DNA from: Apium graveolens
Taxonomy: Eukaryota; Streptophyta; Magnoliopsida; Apiales; Apiaceae
Reading direction: 5' to 3'
NCBI RefSeq assembly: GCF_009905375.1
Contig: NC_133652.1
Location: forward strand, 116,154,721-116,218,720
Length of the DNA stretch: 64,000 nucleotides
Position numbers and translations under genes: made by a program. Shown here piece by piece: positions 12,539-23,959 of this stretch; the stretch's first letter is position 1, and every line of letters begins with the position of its first letter. The notes under the pieces are model-generated. The model ran no database searches and was not told where the DNA came from. It worked only from the letters and a program-made list of their open reading frames with translations.

Positions 12539-15500
12539 TAAGCAGATTTAGAGAAAGAACCTGAAACCATTCCAAGTTCATTTACCAGTCTTGTAAAAGT
12601 AGCTTCACATAGTGGTTTTATAAAGATATCTGTTAGTTGTTGATCTGTTGGAACAAAATGCAATTCCACTGTACCTTTCATCACATGTTCCCTTGTGAAA
12701 TGTTACATAATGCTGATGTGCTTTGTCTTTGAGTGTTGAACTGGATTACCTGTCATAGCAATGACACTTTGATTATCACAGTAAATAGGTATTTTAGAAA
12801 ATTTTAACCCATAATCCAGTAACTGATTTTTTATCCAAAGAATCTGTGCACAACAGCTTCCTGTAGCAATATATTCTTCTTTTGCAGTTGATGTGGAAAT
12901 TGATTTCTTTTTCTTGCTAAATCAAGAAACCAATCTGCCTCCAAGAAATTGGCAGCTTCCACTAGTGTTTTTTCTGTCTATTTTGCATCCTGCAAAATCT
13001 GCATCTGAGTAACCTATTAGCTTAAAATCCAATTCTCTAGGATACCACAATCCTAGATCAGATGTACCCTTGAGGTACTTGAAAATTCTTTTCACAGCTA
13101 TTAAATGAGGTTCTCTTGGATCAGCCTAAAATCTTGCACAAAGACAGGTAGCATACATGATATCAGGTCTACTAGCAGTTAAATAGAGTAATGAGCCAAT
13201 CATACCTCTGTAGTTAGTAATATCTACTTATGAACCAGTATTTTTATTTAACTTGGTTGTAGTGGCCATGGGAGTGGATGTAGTTGAACTGTCTTGCATT
13301 CCAAATTTCTTGAGTAAATTTCTGGTGTACTTGGATTGACAGATAAAAGTACCATCTTCATTTTGCTTGACTTGAAGTCCCAGAAAATAGCTAAGTTCTC
13401 CCATCATACTCATTTGATATCTTGACTGCATTAGCTTTGGAAACCTTTCACAGAGTTTGGCATTTGTAAAACCAAATATGATATCATCAACATATATCTG
13501 TATAAAAAGTAAGTCCTTTCCATGGTTAAGGTAGAACAGAGTTTTATCAGTTGTGCCTCTGTGAAATCCACTTTCCAGAAGAAATAGAGCTAAAGTCTCA
13601 TATCATGCTCTTGAAGCTTGCTTAAGGCCATAAAGTGCTTTGTCTAATCCGTAGACATGATTTAGAAATTTTGAGTCTTCAAATCCTGGAGGTTGTTCCA
13701 CATAAACCTCTTCTTCCAATTCTCCATTGAGAAAAATACTTTTCACATCCATTTGAAAGACTTTAAACTTTTTGTGAGCAGCATAAGCCAAAAAGATTCT
13801 TATGGCTTCCAATCTAGCAACTGGTGCAAATGTTTCATCATAATCAATACCCTCCTGTTGAGAGTAACCCTTAGCAACCAGCCTTGCTTTGTTTCTTGTA
13901 ATTATGTCATCACTGTTAGTTTTGTTTCTGAACACCCATTTTGTGCCAACAATGGATCTGTTCTTTGGTCTTGGTACTAGGGTCCAGACTTTATTTCTTT
14001 CAAATTCATTTAACTCTTCCTGCATTGCTTGCACCCAATCAGCATCTTGAAGAGCTTCTTCCACTTTCTTTGGTTCAGTCTGAGATAGAAAAGAATGATA
14101 GAGACATTCATTTGATGTTGCAGTTCTAGTTCTAACACCTGCTTCAGGATCTCCAATTATTAGGTCAGGTGTATGTGATTTGGTCCACTTCCTTGCAGAT
14201 GGAAGTTGATTTCTAGAACTGGATCCTCCCCCATGATCCATGTTGTCTCCATCAGCATTTTCTGATGCTCCCCATGTAGTTATGCTCTCTGAGACTTCAG
14301 AATTTGAGTTGGATCCTTCAGGATTTGAAGAATCAGAGTTTCCAGAATTATCAGAATTTGGCTCATCAGAACTTGATGAATCAGAACTTGAAGAGCCAGT
14401 GACAGGTTCTGATGCTTCTTGAAAGTCTTGAGTTGTGGTAGGATCTTCAGCTTGCTCCCCCTAGACAGGTGCATTTTCCTTTGGAGTTGTTACCACAGTT
14501 TCAATGACATCAGAACTTAACCCATCAGAACTTACAGGATCAGAGTTTAAGTCATCAGAATTTACAGTATCAGAGTTTAAATCTTCATTTTCAAATCTCA
14601 GCTGATCATTATCATTGAAATCTTCAAGTTCAGTAATCTTCTTATCATCAAAAGAACATTGATAGATTCCATGACAACCCTTGTTCTTAAATTGTAGACT
14701 CTGAAGGCTTTTGTGGAAAGTGGATATCGAACAAAAATTCTTTCATCAGCTTTTAGATCAAATTTTGACAGCTGTTCAGGATGAGTCTTAAGAATAAAAC
14801 ACTTACAACCAAATACATGAAAGTATTTCAGATTTGGCTTCTTTTTCTTCACCATATCATATGGTGTTTTTCCATGCTTGTTTATTAGTGTTGCATTATG
14901 TGTAAAACAGGCAGTCTGCACAGCTTTAGCCCAAAAGTAGGTTGGTAGCTTTGCTTCATCAAGCATAGTTCGTGCAGCTTCTATGAGAGTCATGTTCTTT
15001 CTTTCTACAACTCCATTTTGCTGTAGAGTTCCAGGTGTAGAAAATTCCTGTTTGATTCCATGCTCTTTGCAGAACTCTTCCATGATTGAATTCTTAAACT
15101 CAGTGCCATTATCACTTCTTATAATTTTAACAGAATCTTTGACCAACTTATCTAGCTATCTGACATGATCAGTTAGAGTTGATGCAGTTTCATTCTTCTT
15201 GTGTAAGAAATACACCCAAGTGTACCTTGTGAACTCATCCACTATAACCATAGCATATTTTTTCTTTACAATAGACATGACATTGACTGGACCAAATAGA
15301 TCAACATGCAGTAGGATAAGGCTCAAGAATTGAGGATTCAGTTTTGCTCTTGAAAGAAGATTTTCTTTGTTTTGCCTTTTGACATGAATCACAAAGGCCA
15401 TCTGGAGCAAATACTGATTTTGGCAGTTCTTTCACAAGATCTTTCTTTACTAGCTCATTTATGTTGTTGAAATTCAAATGAGAGAGTCTTTTGTGCCAAT

Positions 15501-15916
15501 TCCAGCTTTCTTCAATTGATGCTCTACTTAACAGATAAATTGCAGAACCATTAGAACTTGTTGAAAGTCTAGCTTCATAAATGTTACCATTCCTGTAACC
15601 TTTCATAACCACTTTGCCTATAGAATTGCTTACAACTTCACAGTGTTCTTCAAAAAAATCCACATGATAATCTCTGTCATAGATTTGACTCACACTTAGC
15701 AGATTGTGTTTAAGTCCTGAGACAAGAGCTATTGTTTCAATGATGACATTCCCAAGATTTATATTGCCATATCCCAGAGTTTTTCCCATGTTGCCATCTC
15801 CATAAGAAACTCCTGGGCCAACTTTCTCCACAAAGTATGATAGCAGGGCTTTATTTTCAGTCATATGTCATGAACATCCACTGTCAAGAACTAGGATGTT
15901 TTTCTTGTTGCCCTAC
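12539..15916 (-). pseudogene. Element B pol (protease-integrase-RT-RNase H), decayed
   Basis: On the minus strand the protease motif LDSGCS is followed by a stop where Arg is expected (near 15868). Integrase follows with a zinc region (HKRLSHLNF, CDSCQKAKQ), HVDLFGPVNV, IVDEFTRYTWVYF and IRSDNGTEFKN. A Ser/Glu-rich linker (about 14600-14240) carries repeated TCAGAACTT words. RT has [16 protein letters not shown] and [18 protein letters not shown]; RNase H ends with RLVNELGMVSG and a stop at 12539. Stops or frameshifts break the frame near 15300-15410, 15150, 14600-14250, 13600 and 13230. It would have been the enzyme part of a Sirevirus-like polyprotein; it is now inactive. Confidence 0.9.
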
Positions 15917-15994
15917 AATCACAAAGACCACTAATGATTAGTTTTAAGGACCCAGAATCACAAAGACCACTAATGATTAGTTTTAAGGACCCAG
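15917..15994. repeat. 39-bp tandem duplication at the gag/pol border of element B
   Basis: The unit beginning AATCACAAAGACC and ending AAGGACCCAG occurs twice head to tail, at 15917-15955 and 15956-15994, with no visible difference. It lies where gag ends and pol begins. The length is a multiple of three, so the frame is kept. Confidence 0.9.
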
Positions 15995-16558
15995 ACTTGC
16001 TTGGATCCTTGGCCTTTTAAAGTTTGTTAGCATTTGCAGCGGATTTAATTTCAGAGTGTATGCTAACATCCTGTTTATCAGAGTTTATATCAGACTTTGC
16101 ATCAGACTTTACACTAGAAGGAATAATACTAACTTTCTTTAAAGAAGGTTTTATTTGATAATAATCATAGTACAAACTATGATATTCCTTACAAGTATAA
16201 ATGGAATGCCATAAACTACCACAATGAAAATAAGAATTTTGTGGTTTAAACCTAACAGACTGACTCTTAACTCCTGATCTAGGAGGTAAAGAGTTTATAT
16301 CTTTATTTTTCCTACAAAAAGAAGCAAGATGGTTGGAGTTTCCACAGTTATAACATTTCTTTCTAGGAGCATTAGGAACAGGCATATAATTATTGCTTTT
16401 ATTCACACCTTCCTTTCCATTCCTATTTTTCCTAGCTTCCTTTACCTTTTTGACATTCCTAATCTCTTTCAGTTTATGCTTAAGCTGCTTCTTTGTCATT
16501 AACTCTATGTTGACTTTAGCTGGTTTATCCTGTTTTAATTTGTCAGAAGTTGACTTAT
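15995..16558 (-). pseudogene. Element B gag, C-terminal part
   Basis: This continues the gag frame from 29440 after the element C insertion. Taking C out gives an uninterrupted frame across CTTAT. It encodes a basic Lys/Arg-rich stretch (KKQLKHKLKEIRNVKK) and a zinc knuckle CYNCGNSNHLASFC, then a second Cys/His cluster (FHCGSLWHSIYTC). The second cluster is a feature of Sirevirus-type gag as far as I recall. Stops occur at the end near 16017, where the frame normally gives way to pol. Confidence 0.8.
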
Positions 16559-17661
16559 TGTTATTCCCAGTGGACTAACAATGAGATTTACAGAAGGGGG
16601 GTTGAATGTAAATCTCAAAACTTTTTCAAGTTTTGAGCAATTTCTAAGGCTAAGTGTTTGAGTGATCAAATGTGTGTGAATTGCTTGAAGCTGATGCAGA
16701 CAGATATATATTCAAACACAAATGTAATGAGCACAAAGAACTTAAAAACTTTTCTGGTGGATTTGTTGTTCCACCAGAGATGTGTTATTTCATAAAATCT
16801 GTGATTCAAAGAATTAAATCACAGCTGCTTCCTAGTACAAACTAGATGATTTTCTCTTTTGATATTTCTAAACAGCTCAGGAAAATTCATATCTAATTAC
16901 TAGCTGCTACTTGGTTTATATATCACCAAGTTTACAAGTGAAGACAAACTGTAAAATACAATTGAAAAGATTCTTCACATGTTTCTTCTTCATTTCTCTA
17001 TCCAATGCAATCTAGGATAATCTGTAAATCTTTGAATACTTCCTTGTTTGCATCAGAATGGAAATGCTGCATTTTCTTGATTCCTCCTAGAGGCTTCCAC
17101 ATTCCAGTATGTCTCTGTCAACCCATGTGCCTCTGTCAGCTTGTGAATTGTCACTATCAACTGCTAATGAACTAAGCATCCGTTGAAGCTTTCATCAGTT
17201 GATGCCTTATCCGTTGAGGCTTTATCCGTTGAAGTTTTATCCGTTGATGCATTATCAGTTGAAGTCTTTATCCGTTGAAGCACTTATCCCTTGATGGATA
17301 TTATCCGTTGAAGCATTAGAGACATTCGTTGAAGCTTTGTTTCTTATCCGTTGAAGGTCTTCAATATCCGTTGACACTTCTTCACTTATACAAAATTACA
17401 AGGCATGAAATATTTACAATTAGCCCTCTTATTTGTACATCCATTAGTAGTCAACATGACTGATTATTTCCTAACAACATCTAAGAATTACAGCTTGAAA
17501 CCAGAGAGTGAAATGTGCTACAATACTAAACTTATTGCTAAGTAAAGCTACTCCTTTAACGGATCGCCAAGATGGTCTTTTCCGTTGAGGCTACAAACAC
17601 TAGATTTCTACTTAAGTGTTTTGCTTAACTTATCATCAACCTAATACACATATTCCTAACA
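16559..17661 (-). repeat. Element C 3' LTR (1103 bp)
   Basis: Direct repeat of 28350-29439. On the plus strand it starts TGTTATTCCC and ends CCTAACA. About eight ATCCGTTGA words (or one-base variants) cluster at 17178-17376. A TATA-like TTTATATATC (minus strand GATATATAAA) lies at 16915-16924. Confidence 0.95.
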
Positions 17662-17676
17662 ATCTCCCCCTATTTA
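17662..17676 (-). other. Element C polypurine tract
   Basis: Minus strand TAAATAGGGGGAGAT directly precedes the 3' LTR (plus-strand ATCTCCCCC). This is the expected primer for plus-strand DNA synthesis. Confidence 0.85.
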
Positions 17677-17849
17677 TGTCTACTAGAACTGTAAGCATAA
17701 ATTTGGGTTTAGCTTGATGATAACAAAACACTTAACAAATATATAAACTATAATAAAGCAGAAATTCAAAAGTGCTACAAAAATGTATATGCTGAGATGG
17801 AATTGAAGAATTACATTGTTTCCAAGGGTGCTCCTTTATCCTGAGCAAA

Positions 17850-18842
17850 TTACTTTCTTTTCCTTTGATCCCTGGTTTTCTTTCCTAGCCTCCTGTCATT
17901 CTCCTCTATTTGAAGTTGAAGTTGTCTGTAGAATTCAGCTTCATCTTCTTCATTGATATCTAACTTAGATTGCATATCCTTGAGAGTTTCATTACTGGCA
18001 ATCTTTAGCTGATCTTCAATTCTGAAAAATCTTCTGACTCCTTTGTTGTCTCTGAACTCCATCAACCAATGAGGTGATTTGTGAATTGTAATTCCTCTTT
18101 CTTGAATGAGTAAAGTTCTAGGCAAAGCATTGGGCTCCCTCCAAGTTTTCCTTATGTTGGCAATCTTGTTGAGAATCTCAGTCTTGGCAGTCCTGGTAAA
18201 GCCAGAATCCCTTTGTATGGCTGAGTAGACTCTGATCAAGGTAGAGTAGCCTTCATTCAGAATTCTGTGAAGAGGCCATGTTCTTTCCCCAGCTCCTTTG
18301 TATTTGAACACTAGTCTTTCTGGTAGCTGTCTGTAGGCAGCTATTCCCCTTACATCCTCCAGCTCATCCAGATAGAGTTCAATGTCTGAAAATTCTTTTA
18401 TGTCACAGATGTGAACATAATCATCTTTAGAGGTTTGAGGTTTAGGCTTAGGCTTCTATGTGAATTTGATTGAGGCTTTAGAGGGTGTTGATTTGATTCT
18501 TCTTTTCTGCTTCTTTGATGGTGGAGAAAAGGTTAGGAAGGTGGGCAATTTGATGGTGTCCCAATCAATTGGTTCCTCCTTGGGAATGATTGTTTCACCA
18601 TGAATGTTCATGAAGGGGTCAGGTACAATGGGTTCAGGAATAGAGGGTAGTGGTTTCGATATTGATTGGGTTTCTTCAGTCTTATCTACCTTCTTTCTCT
18701 TTGTATTGACCTTCTTTCTTTTCCCTTTCTGCCATTATTCCTTACTTCTTTCCTCCATCTCAGTACCAACCATGTCCCCCATAGCTTCATCTTCACCTTT
18801 GTCTTCAATTTCTTTCTGTTCTTCAGCCTGACTTGACTTTAG
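17850..18842 (-). pseudogene. Element C third ORF, C-terminal continuation after stops
   Basis: The ORF3 frame is closed by a TAG at 18843-18845 that looks like a Gln codon change, and another stop occurs near 18735. Beyond these the sequence stays protein-like. A basic KKVNTKRKK-type region is followed at 18311-17850 by a 153-residue open segment (ERTWPLHRILNEGYS, HWLMEFRDNKGVRRFFRIED) ending in a coiled, basic tail (QIEENDRRLGKKTRDQRKRK). It is probably the original C-terminus of ORF3, which would then have been about 1500 residues long. No known domain is recognised. Confidence 0.55.
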
Positions 18843-21800
18843 CTATTTTTCAAGCTTTGCTTGTGCTCTTTTGTCAGCCTTTAGCTGTTTGGCTTCTTCC
18901 TTCAACCTTTTGGTTTCTTCCCTCTTGGCTATTGAGAATTTGGGATGTCCTTGCATCACACATATGCTCTTTCCCTCTCTGAAGATAATAGCCATATTTC
19001 TCCTTACAGCCTCATCCATGGTCTCTTTGAGATATGCAATACTTCTACCTAAAAGCTTGTCCTCATCAGCTTTTGGAAGAGGAAAATCCACCTCTTTTAG
19101 AGGATTCTTTGTAGAGTCCTTATTGGATCTGTTGTTGGGCTTGAGAACCATAGGTTGCAGATCTTTGGAAGAAGTTTCTCCATCCTTATGCCTCCCTACT
19201 GGCTTGAGTTCCATAATAATTGATTCCACTTTTGTGCTATGCTTCACAGATTGTGATTGAGAAGTTGTAGAACCAAATATTAGTTGCATCTTTTCATCAA
19301 TCTTCTTCCTTTGCTCTTTGACTTGCAATTCAGCTGCTGCTATCTGGATTAGATCAATTCCATCTAGCTTTCCTTTGACTTGAATAGTTGGAGAAGTTGT
19401 GATGACAGGAACTAGCATTTGAGAAATCTGAACTGTTGTAGATGGCTCTCCTTCCCCTTCCCCTTTATTCTCCCCCTTTTTGTTATCATCAAGGGTAGGG
19501 GTCAAGCCTTGTGCTTTTGCCAGCTGCATGAGTAGATTTGTTTGAGTTTGTTGATTCTGAAGAATGGTGACCATAGAGTCTTCAATGATATGAACCCTAT
19601 CTTCCAATCTGGCCAGCCTCTTGTCAGCATCAGATGCTTTCTTCAGTCTCCCCAACAAATCTTGCATGGTACCATAGGGTATAACTGAATCCAATTTCTC
19701 AGCATTGTAGGATTTCAGATCAGCAATGTCATGCTTGAGCTCATCCACACTTAGATTTTGCTGGTAGTGCTGCAACTGCAAGAGATGCAGAGATTCCAGA
19801 TGAGCTTGAAGAATTGCCTTGGTACCAGCATCTTGAGTCTCCTGAAGGGCCTTCTGAATTGTCATGACTTGTATGACCAAAGTGACACCAAACTCTCCTG
19901 GTGTTGATGGTTTTGCCCATGCCCATTCAGGAAGATCAGGAACAGAACTTGGGCCTGCTACTCCCCCTAAGTTCATGCTCTCATTCAAAGAATTAGAGTC
20001 ATCATCATTAGAATTTACTCCAAATTCTTCAGATGGCTCACCAGCTTGAGAAGGCAGCCTGTTGACAGCAGCTTTGTCTCTGAGAAGAGATTCTGAAGTG
20101 TGTACAATGTGTAGTGTCTGTTCTGCCTCCACATTGCCCTGTGCAGCCAATAATTGATAGGCTGAAACATGGTGAGTAAAAGTGTCAGCATCCAAGGAAA
20201 TGTTATCAATGACAGCTTTGTAATGTTGCTGAAATTGTCTTTCCTTTTCTGCATCATTTAATTTCATTAACTCACTAGCAATGGTTAGATCCACCCTTAT
20301 AGCTTCTGTACCTGCATTTCTCTCAATTTCTCTCTGTTCTTGCATCAGGGGCTCCCCCTGGCTCATACACACCCTCACACCCTCACCCTCACCTTCTAAG
20401 GTGGCACTCCTCTCACTCACTTTTGCCATGCTGGAAGAAATAGCATGCATATGGTGACTCTCAACCTCTCCTTTTGCCTGGGAGCAACCCAGCCTCTCAC
20501 TCAAAAGATCACTCCCTTCCCTCAACCCTAAAAGTGATTGTACAGTTGTCATGTCCTCTATAGTTGGAATTGTTTCTGTTAAGTGTGTAGAGACCATCAA
20601 CGGATAGGGAATATCCGTTGAAGTGGAAACTGATGGCATCAACGGATAACTGCTGTTAAGCTTCTCCGTTGAAGAACAACCACTTGTCAACGGATGAGAG
20701 ATATCCGTTGAAGAAGGAAAAGATGTAGATATAGAAAGTGACATAATTGTTGAATCTGTGTGGATTGATTTTAAGTGTGGTGACACAGATTCTGCAACTA
20801 CATCTGAAATAATTGGCTGATGATCCAACAAATCATCTAAAAGATGATGATCACCAGGTTTTGAGTGGGGCTCCTCTCTGAGTTTTAATGAGGGAGAATC
20901 AGGAATTGATGTGAATATCATATCCACATCCAGAGAGGGTGTTGGAGAGTTTGATGAATGGTGTGTTTCTATATTGAGAGAATGGGGCTGTGATTTCACA
21001 TTTGCTGAAATCACATCAAGCTGAATTTGAGAAGGCACAGATACAGGTGGATGTATCTGTGCTGTGTGTGTCCCTTGTGTGGAAACTAGGGTTTTGGCCT
21101 TCTTCTTCCTTGAAAAGGCTTTAAATGGTGAATGTGTAGCTTCAGTGTCCCTCCCTCTTTTGTTCTGTGTCCCTGGTTGGGGACTATTTTCAATAGTTAC
21201 ATCCTTTTGGGAGGATGCAACTAGGGATGTGTTGGACTCCTTTTGAACCACCACAGTCTTTTGAGAGACTGTGGCTTGGCTGGTTTGGGTACCACTCACC
21301 TCTCCCACCTTATCCTGGGGGGCTTTTTTATGTTCACCCCTCCCCTCACCACTCACACCCTGTTCACTCCCTTCAGGTTTTATGGTAGTTGTTACAACTG
21401 TTGTCTTTTGAGAAACAACAGACGTAGGTTTCTTTGACTTGACTTTGGAAACTTTAGATTTGGTGACTTTGGTAGGAGCCTGTTTGGACAAAGACATAGG
21501 TTCCATAGCCACACTAGAAGGCAAAGAAACATTGGGGTTGGAAATAGTAGGAGTTATAGAAGTATTTACCTCACTTACCTGTGGTGCATTCATGATTGGC
21601 AAGTATACCAATGGCACCTGGCTGTTGAGGTTCATTCTCAAAAGGTCTGCAAGGACCCTTTTCTCTTGTGCCCAGCATTTGAGTTTATTATTCTCATTGG
21701 ATATAACCAAACCTTCAGCAACATGGTTAGCCAATAACATAAAGAATCTAGCGTAGTAGATGTTATGTGGTCTATTAGCTTTGTTACCTAATCTGGAACC

Positions 21801-22364
21801 TAATTCTAGCATAACACAGTTGCTAAAATTAAAGTACCTATCAGAAACTAGCATATAGAGCATATTAACAAGAGATGAAGTGATAGCATCAAAATTGCTA
21901 ATCTTCCCAGAGAAAACATTAATAAAGGCATCTCCAAGAAAACTCCATTTTTTCCTAAGGCCTTTCCTTCTAATACTACCTAAACTAGTAGAATCAAAAG
22001 TATAGCCTATGGAATCTAGCATAGCAGAGACATCTTTATCAGTGTGTGGTATCACGACATTATTTTCAGGAAACTTAAAGCAAGATTGTATATCATCACA
22101 ATTAATGCAATAGTCCTTACCTTTGAGAGAGAAGGCAATAGTCATATCTGTGGAGTTGAACTCTGCAGTTGTCCAAATCTCCTCAATCACTTCACAGTAG
22201 ATGGTTGGGGCTTCCAGCATTGCATAGCTTAGTTTGCAGTTTTTGATGAAGTCCATCATCTTGTGATAATCAGAATGGGCTTCATTCTTTTCAACCAAGG
22301 CTATGAAATTATTCTTTTCATAAACAAATCCAGTTTGAGACATAATTTTGACTACTGGTGCCAT
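18843..22364 (-). CDS. Element C third ORF (env-like position), 1173-codon open frame
   Basis: This is the longest open frame of the window. It starts at ATG 22364 (MAPVVKIMSQTGF). Residues 1-270 form a globular domain with KKWSFLGDAFI, ISNFDAI and NIYYARFFMLL blocks that match ORF3 of element B. Residues 270-800 are a low-complexity Ser/Thr/Pro-rich linker with basic patches (SKVSKVKSKK, FSRKKKAK) that could act as nuclear signals. Residues 850-1010 are helical with Leu/Gln-rich heptads (a likely coiled coil), and the end is Lys/Glu-rich (RLKEEAKQLKADKRAQ). I see no signal peptide and no transmembrane helix, so a true envelope role is doubtful. Similar proteins appear in other asterid genomes under misleading names, as far as I recall. 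The function is unknown. The frame survives although the pol of the same element is dead. Confidence 0.75.
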   Translation of the reverse strand: MAPVVKIMSQTGFVYEKNNFIALVEKNEAHSDYHKMMDFIKNCKLSYAMLEAPTIYCEVIEEIWTTAEFNSTDMTIAFSLKGKDYCINCDDIQSCFKFPENNVVIPHTDKDVSAMLDSIGYTFDSTSLGSIRRKGLRKKWSFLGDAFINVFSGKISNFDAITSSLVNMLYMLVSDRYFNFSNCVMLELGSRLGNKANRPHNIYYARFFMLLANHVAEGLVISNENNKLKCWAQEKRVLADLLRMNLNSQVPLVYLPIMNAPQVSEVNTSITPTISNPNVSLPSSVAMEPMSLSKQAPTKVTKSKVSKVKSKKPTSVVSQKTTVVTTTIKPEGSEQGVSGEGRGEHKKAPQDKVGEVSGTQTSQATVSQKTVVVQKESNTSLVASSQKDVTIENSPQPGTQNKRGRDTEATHSPFKAFSRKKKAKTLVSTQGTHTAQIHPPVSVPSQIQLDVISANVKSQPHSLNIETHHSSNSPTPSLDVDMIFTSIPDSPSLKLREEPHSKPGDHHLLDDLLDHQPIISDVVAESVSPHLKSIHTDSTIMSLSISTSFPSSTDISHPLTSGCSSTEKLNSSYPLMPSVSTSTDIPYPLMVSTHLTETIPTIEDMTTVQSLLGLREGSDLLSERLGCSQAKGEVESHHMHAISSSMAKVSERSATLEGEGEGVRVCMSQGEPLMQEQREIERNAGTEAIRVDLTIASELMKLNDAEKERQFQQHYKAVIDNISLDADTFTHHVSAYQLLAAQGNVEAEQTLHIVHTSESLLRDKAAVNRLPSQAGEPSEEFGVNSNDDDSNSLNESMNLGGVAGPSSVPDLPEWAWAKPSTPGEFGVTLVIQVMTIQKALQETQDAGTKAILQAHLESLHLLQLQHYQQNLSVDELKHDIADLKSYNAEKLDSVIPYGTMQDLLGRLKKASDADKRLARLEDRVHIIEDSMVTILQNQQTQTNLLMQLAKAQGLTPTLDDNKKGENKGEGEGEPSTTVQISQMLVPVITTSPTIQVKGKLDGIDLIQIAAAELQVKEQRKKIDEKMQLIFGSTTSQSQSVKHSTKVESIIMELKPVGRHKDGETSSKDLQPMVLKPNNRSNKDSTKNPLKEVDFPLPKADEDKLLGRSIAYLKETMDEAVRRNMAIIFREGKSICVMQGHPKFSIAKREETKRLKEEAKQLKADKRAQAKLEK

Positions 22365-22905
22365 TGTTGTGAGTAGAGGTTGCAGAGAAAAATTTGAGAA
22401 TTTAGAGAGAAAGAGAATAAGAATTGCAAGAAAGCGTAAAGTGAGAATAAGAGTTCAATTGGGCTTTTATACTTTCTTGAATTAAAACGTAAATAAAATG
22501 ATTAAATGATACTTTTAAGTAAGTTACAGCCGTTCAAGAATAAATAAAACTGTAGAAATTCTGAAAACTACCTTAAATACAAATACATACAACACTGTAT
22601 ATCTGTATCAACGGTTGAGTAAAAGAATCAACGGTTGTGACTCACTTATAGTAACTGACGTGACACTGCAACGGATAAGGGAAATAGTTATCCGTTGATG
22701 AACACCACCATTTTATCCGTTGAAGGATAAAATTACCAGAAATGTATTTGTCTTTCAACGGATAATGAACATCCGTTGATAGAACAATTTTGGCTTTCAA
22801 CGGATAGAGAATATCCGTTGATAGGATAAGTCTTAATTAAAGCCAGCTTTGTTCTTGCAGCAAATTCATTTCAGGCTACAAGACAGATTATATAGATGAC
22901 ATAGA
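22365..22905 (-). other. Element C spacer between pol and ORF3 with hairpins
   Basis: It has no gene. Three inverted pairs of the element-specific word occur: 22679-22707 (CAACGGATAA / TTATCCGTTG), 22755-22779 (TCAACGGAT / ATCCGTTGA, 7-base loop) and 22797-22821 (TCAACGGATA / TATCCGTTGA, 5-base loop). Single copies lie near 22714. They could fold as hairpins in RNA or DNA. Confidence 0.8.
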
Positions 22906-23892
22906 TTATGAATAATTAAGCATACCTAGCTCACTTACTAATCTTGTGAATGTTGATTCATCAAGTGGCTTGGTAAATATGTCTGCAATCTGCTTTTCAC
23001 TTGGAACAAAATGAAGTTCCACTGTACCTTTCATCACATGTTCCCTAATGAAGTGGTACTTGATATCAATGTGCTTGGTTCTTGAGTGCTGCACTGGATT
23101 TTCAGTAATGGCAATGGCACTTGTGTTATCACAGAATATTAGAATTTTGTCAACAGTCAGACCATAGTCAAATAGTTGATTCCTCATCCATAGTATCTGT
23201 GCACAGCAACTACCAGCAGCAATGTACTCAGCTTCAGCTGTTGATGTGGAAACAGAATTCTGTTTCTTGCTGAACCATGATACAAGCTTGTTCCCTAGAA
23301 ATTGACAGGTGCCTGTTGTGCTTTTCCTGTCTATTTTGCAACATGCATAATCTGCATCTGAGTAGCCAATTAGATCAAAACCAGACTCTCTAGGGTACCA
23401 AATTCCTAGATTTGGAGTCCCCTTGAGATATCTGAAAATTCTTTTAATAGCCACTAAGTGAGATTTTTTAGGGTCAGCTTGAAATCTAGCACAGAGACAT
23501 GTAGAAAACATTATATCAGGTCTACTAGCAGTTAAATATAAAAGTGAGCCAACCATGCCTCTATAACTTGTAATATCCACAGACTTTTCAGCCTTATTTA
23601 ATTCAAGCTTAGTGGCAGTGGCCATGGGAGTTTTTGCAGGTGAACAATCCATTAAGTCAAACTTCTTTAATAGATCATAAATATATTTACTTTGACTAAT
23701 GAAAATTCCACCACTAACTTGTTTAACTTGTAAACCAAGAAAGTAAGTTAGCTCTCCCATCATGCTCATTTCATATTTACTTTGCATTAATTTAGCAAAT
23801 TTTTTACAAAGCTTATCATCTGTAGATCCAAATATAATATCATCTACATAAATTTGTACAAGTATCTTAGAGCCATTAACATTTTGTGTCAA
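22906..23892 (-). pseudogene. Element C pol: RT palm end and RNase H
   Basis: The frame enters at the RT catalytic YVDDIIFGSTDD and continues through GELTYFLGLQVKQ. The tether ends in KGTPNLGIWYP, and RNase H follows with GYSDADYA, DRKSTTGT, TAEAEYIAA, FCDNTSA and KHIDIKYHFI. It stops at GMLNYS. RNase H looks complete, with the acidic residues D, E and D in place. Upstream, the fingers and the first catalytic Asp region of RT are missing. The segment jumps from the KPKNK linker to NVNGSK, a loss of about 140 codons compared with element D. The frame also differs from the upstream part of pol. Confidence 0.9.
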
Positions 23893-23959
23893 TAGAACTC
23901 TTGTTCTTTGGCTTGGGTACCAGCTTCCATACTTTGTTCCTTTGAAATTGGTTTAGCTC

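Noticed and set aside
18843..22364. Viral envelope protein
   Set aside because: Only the position is env-like; no signal peptide, membrane helix or cleavage site is visible.
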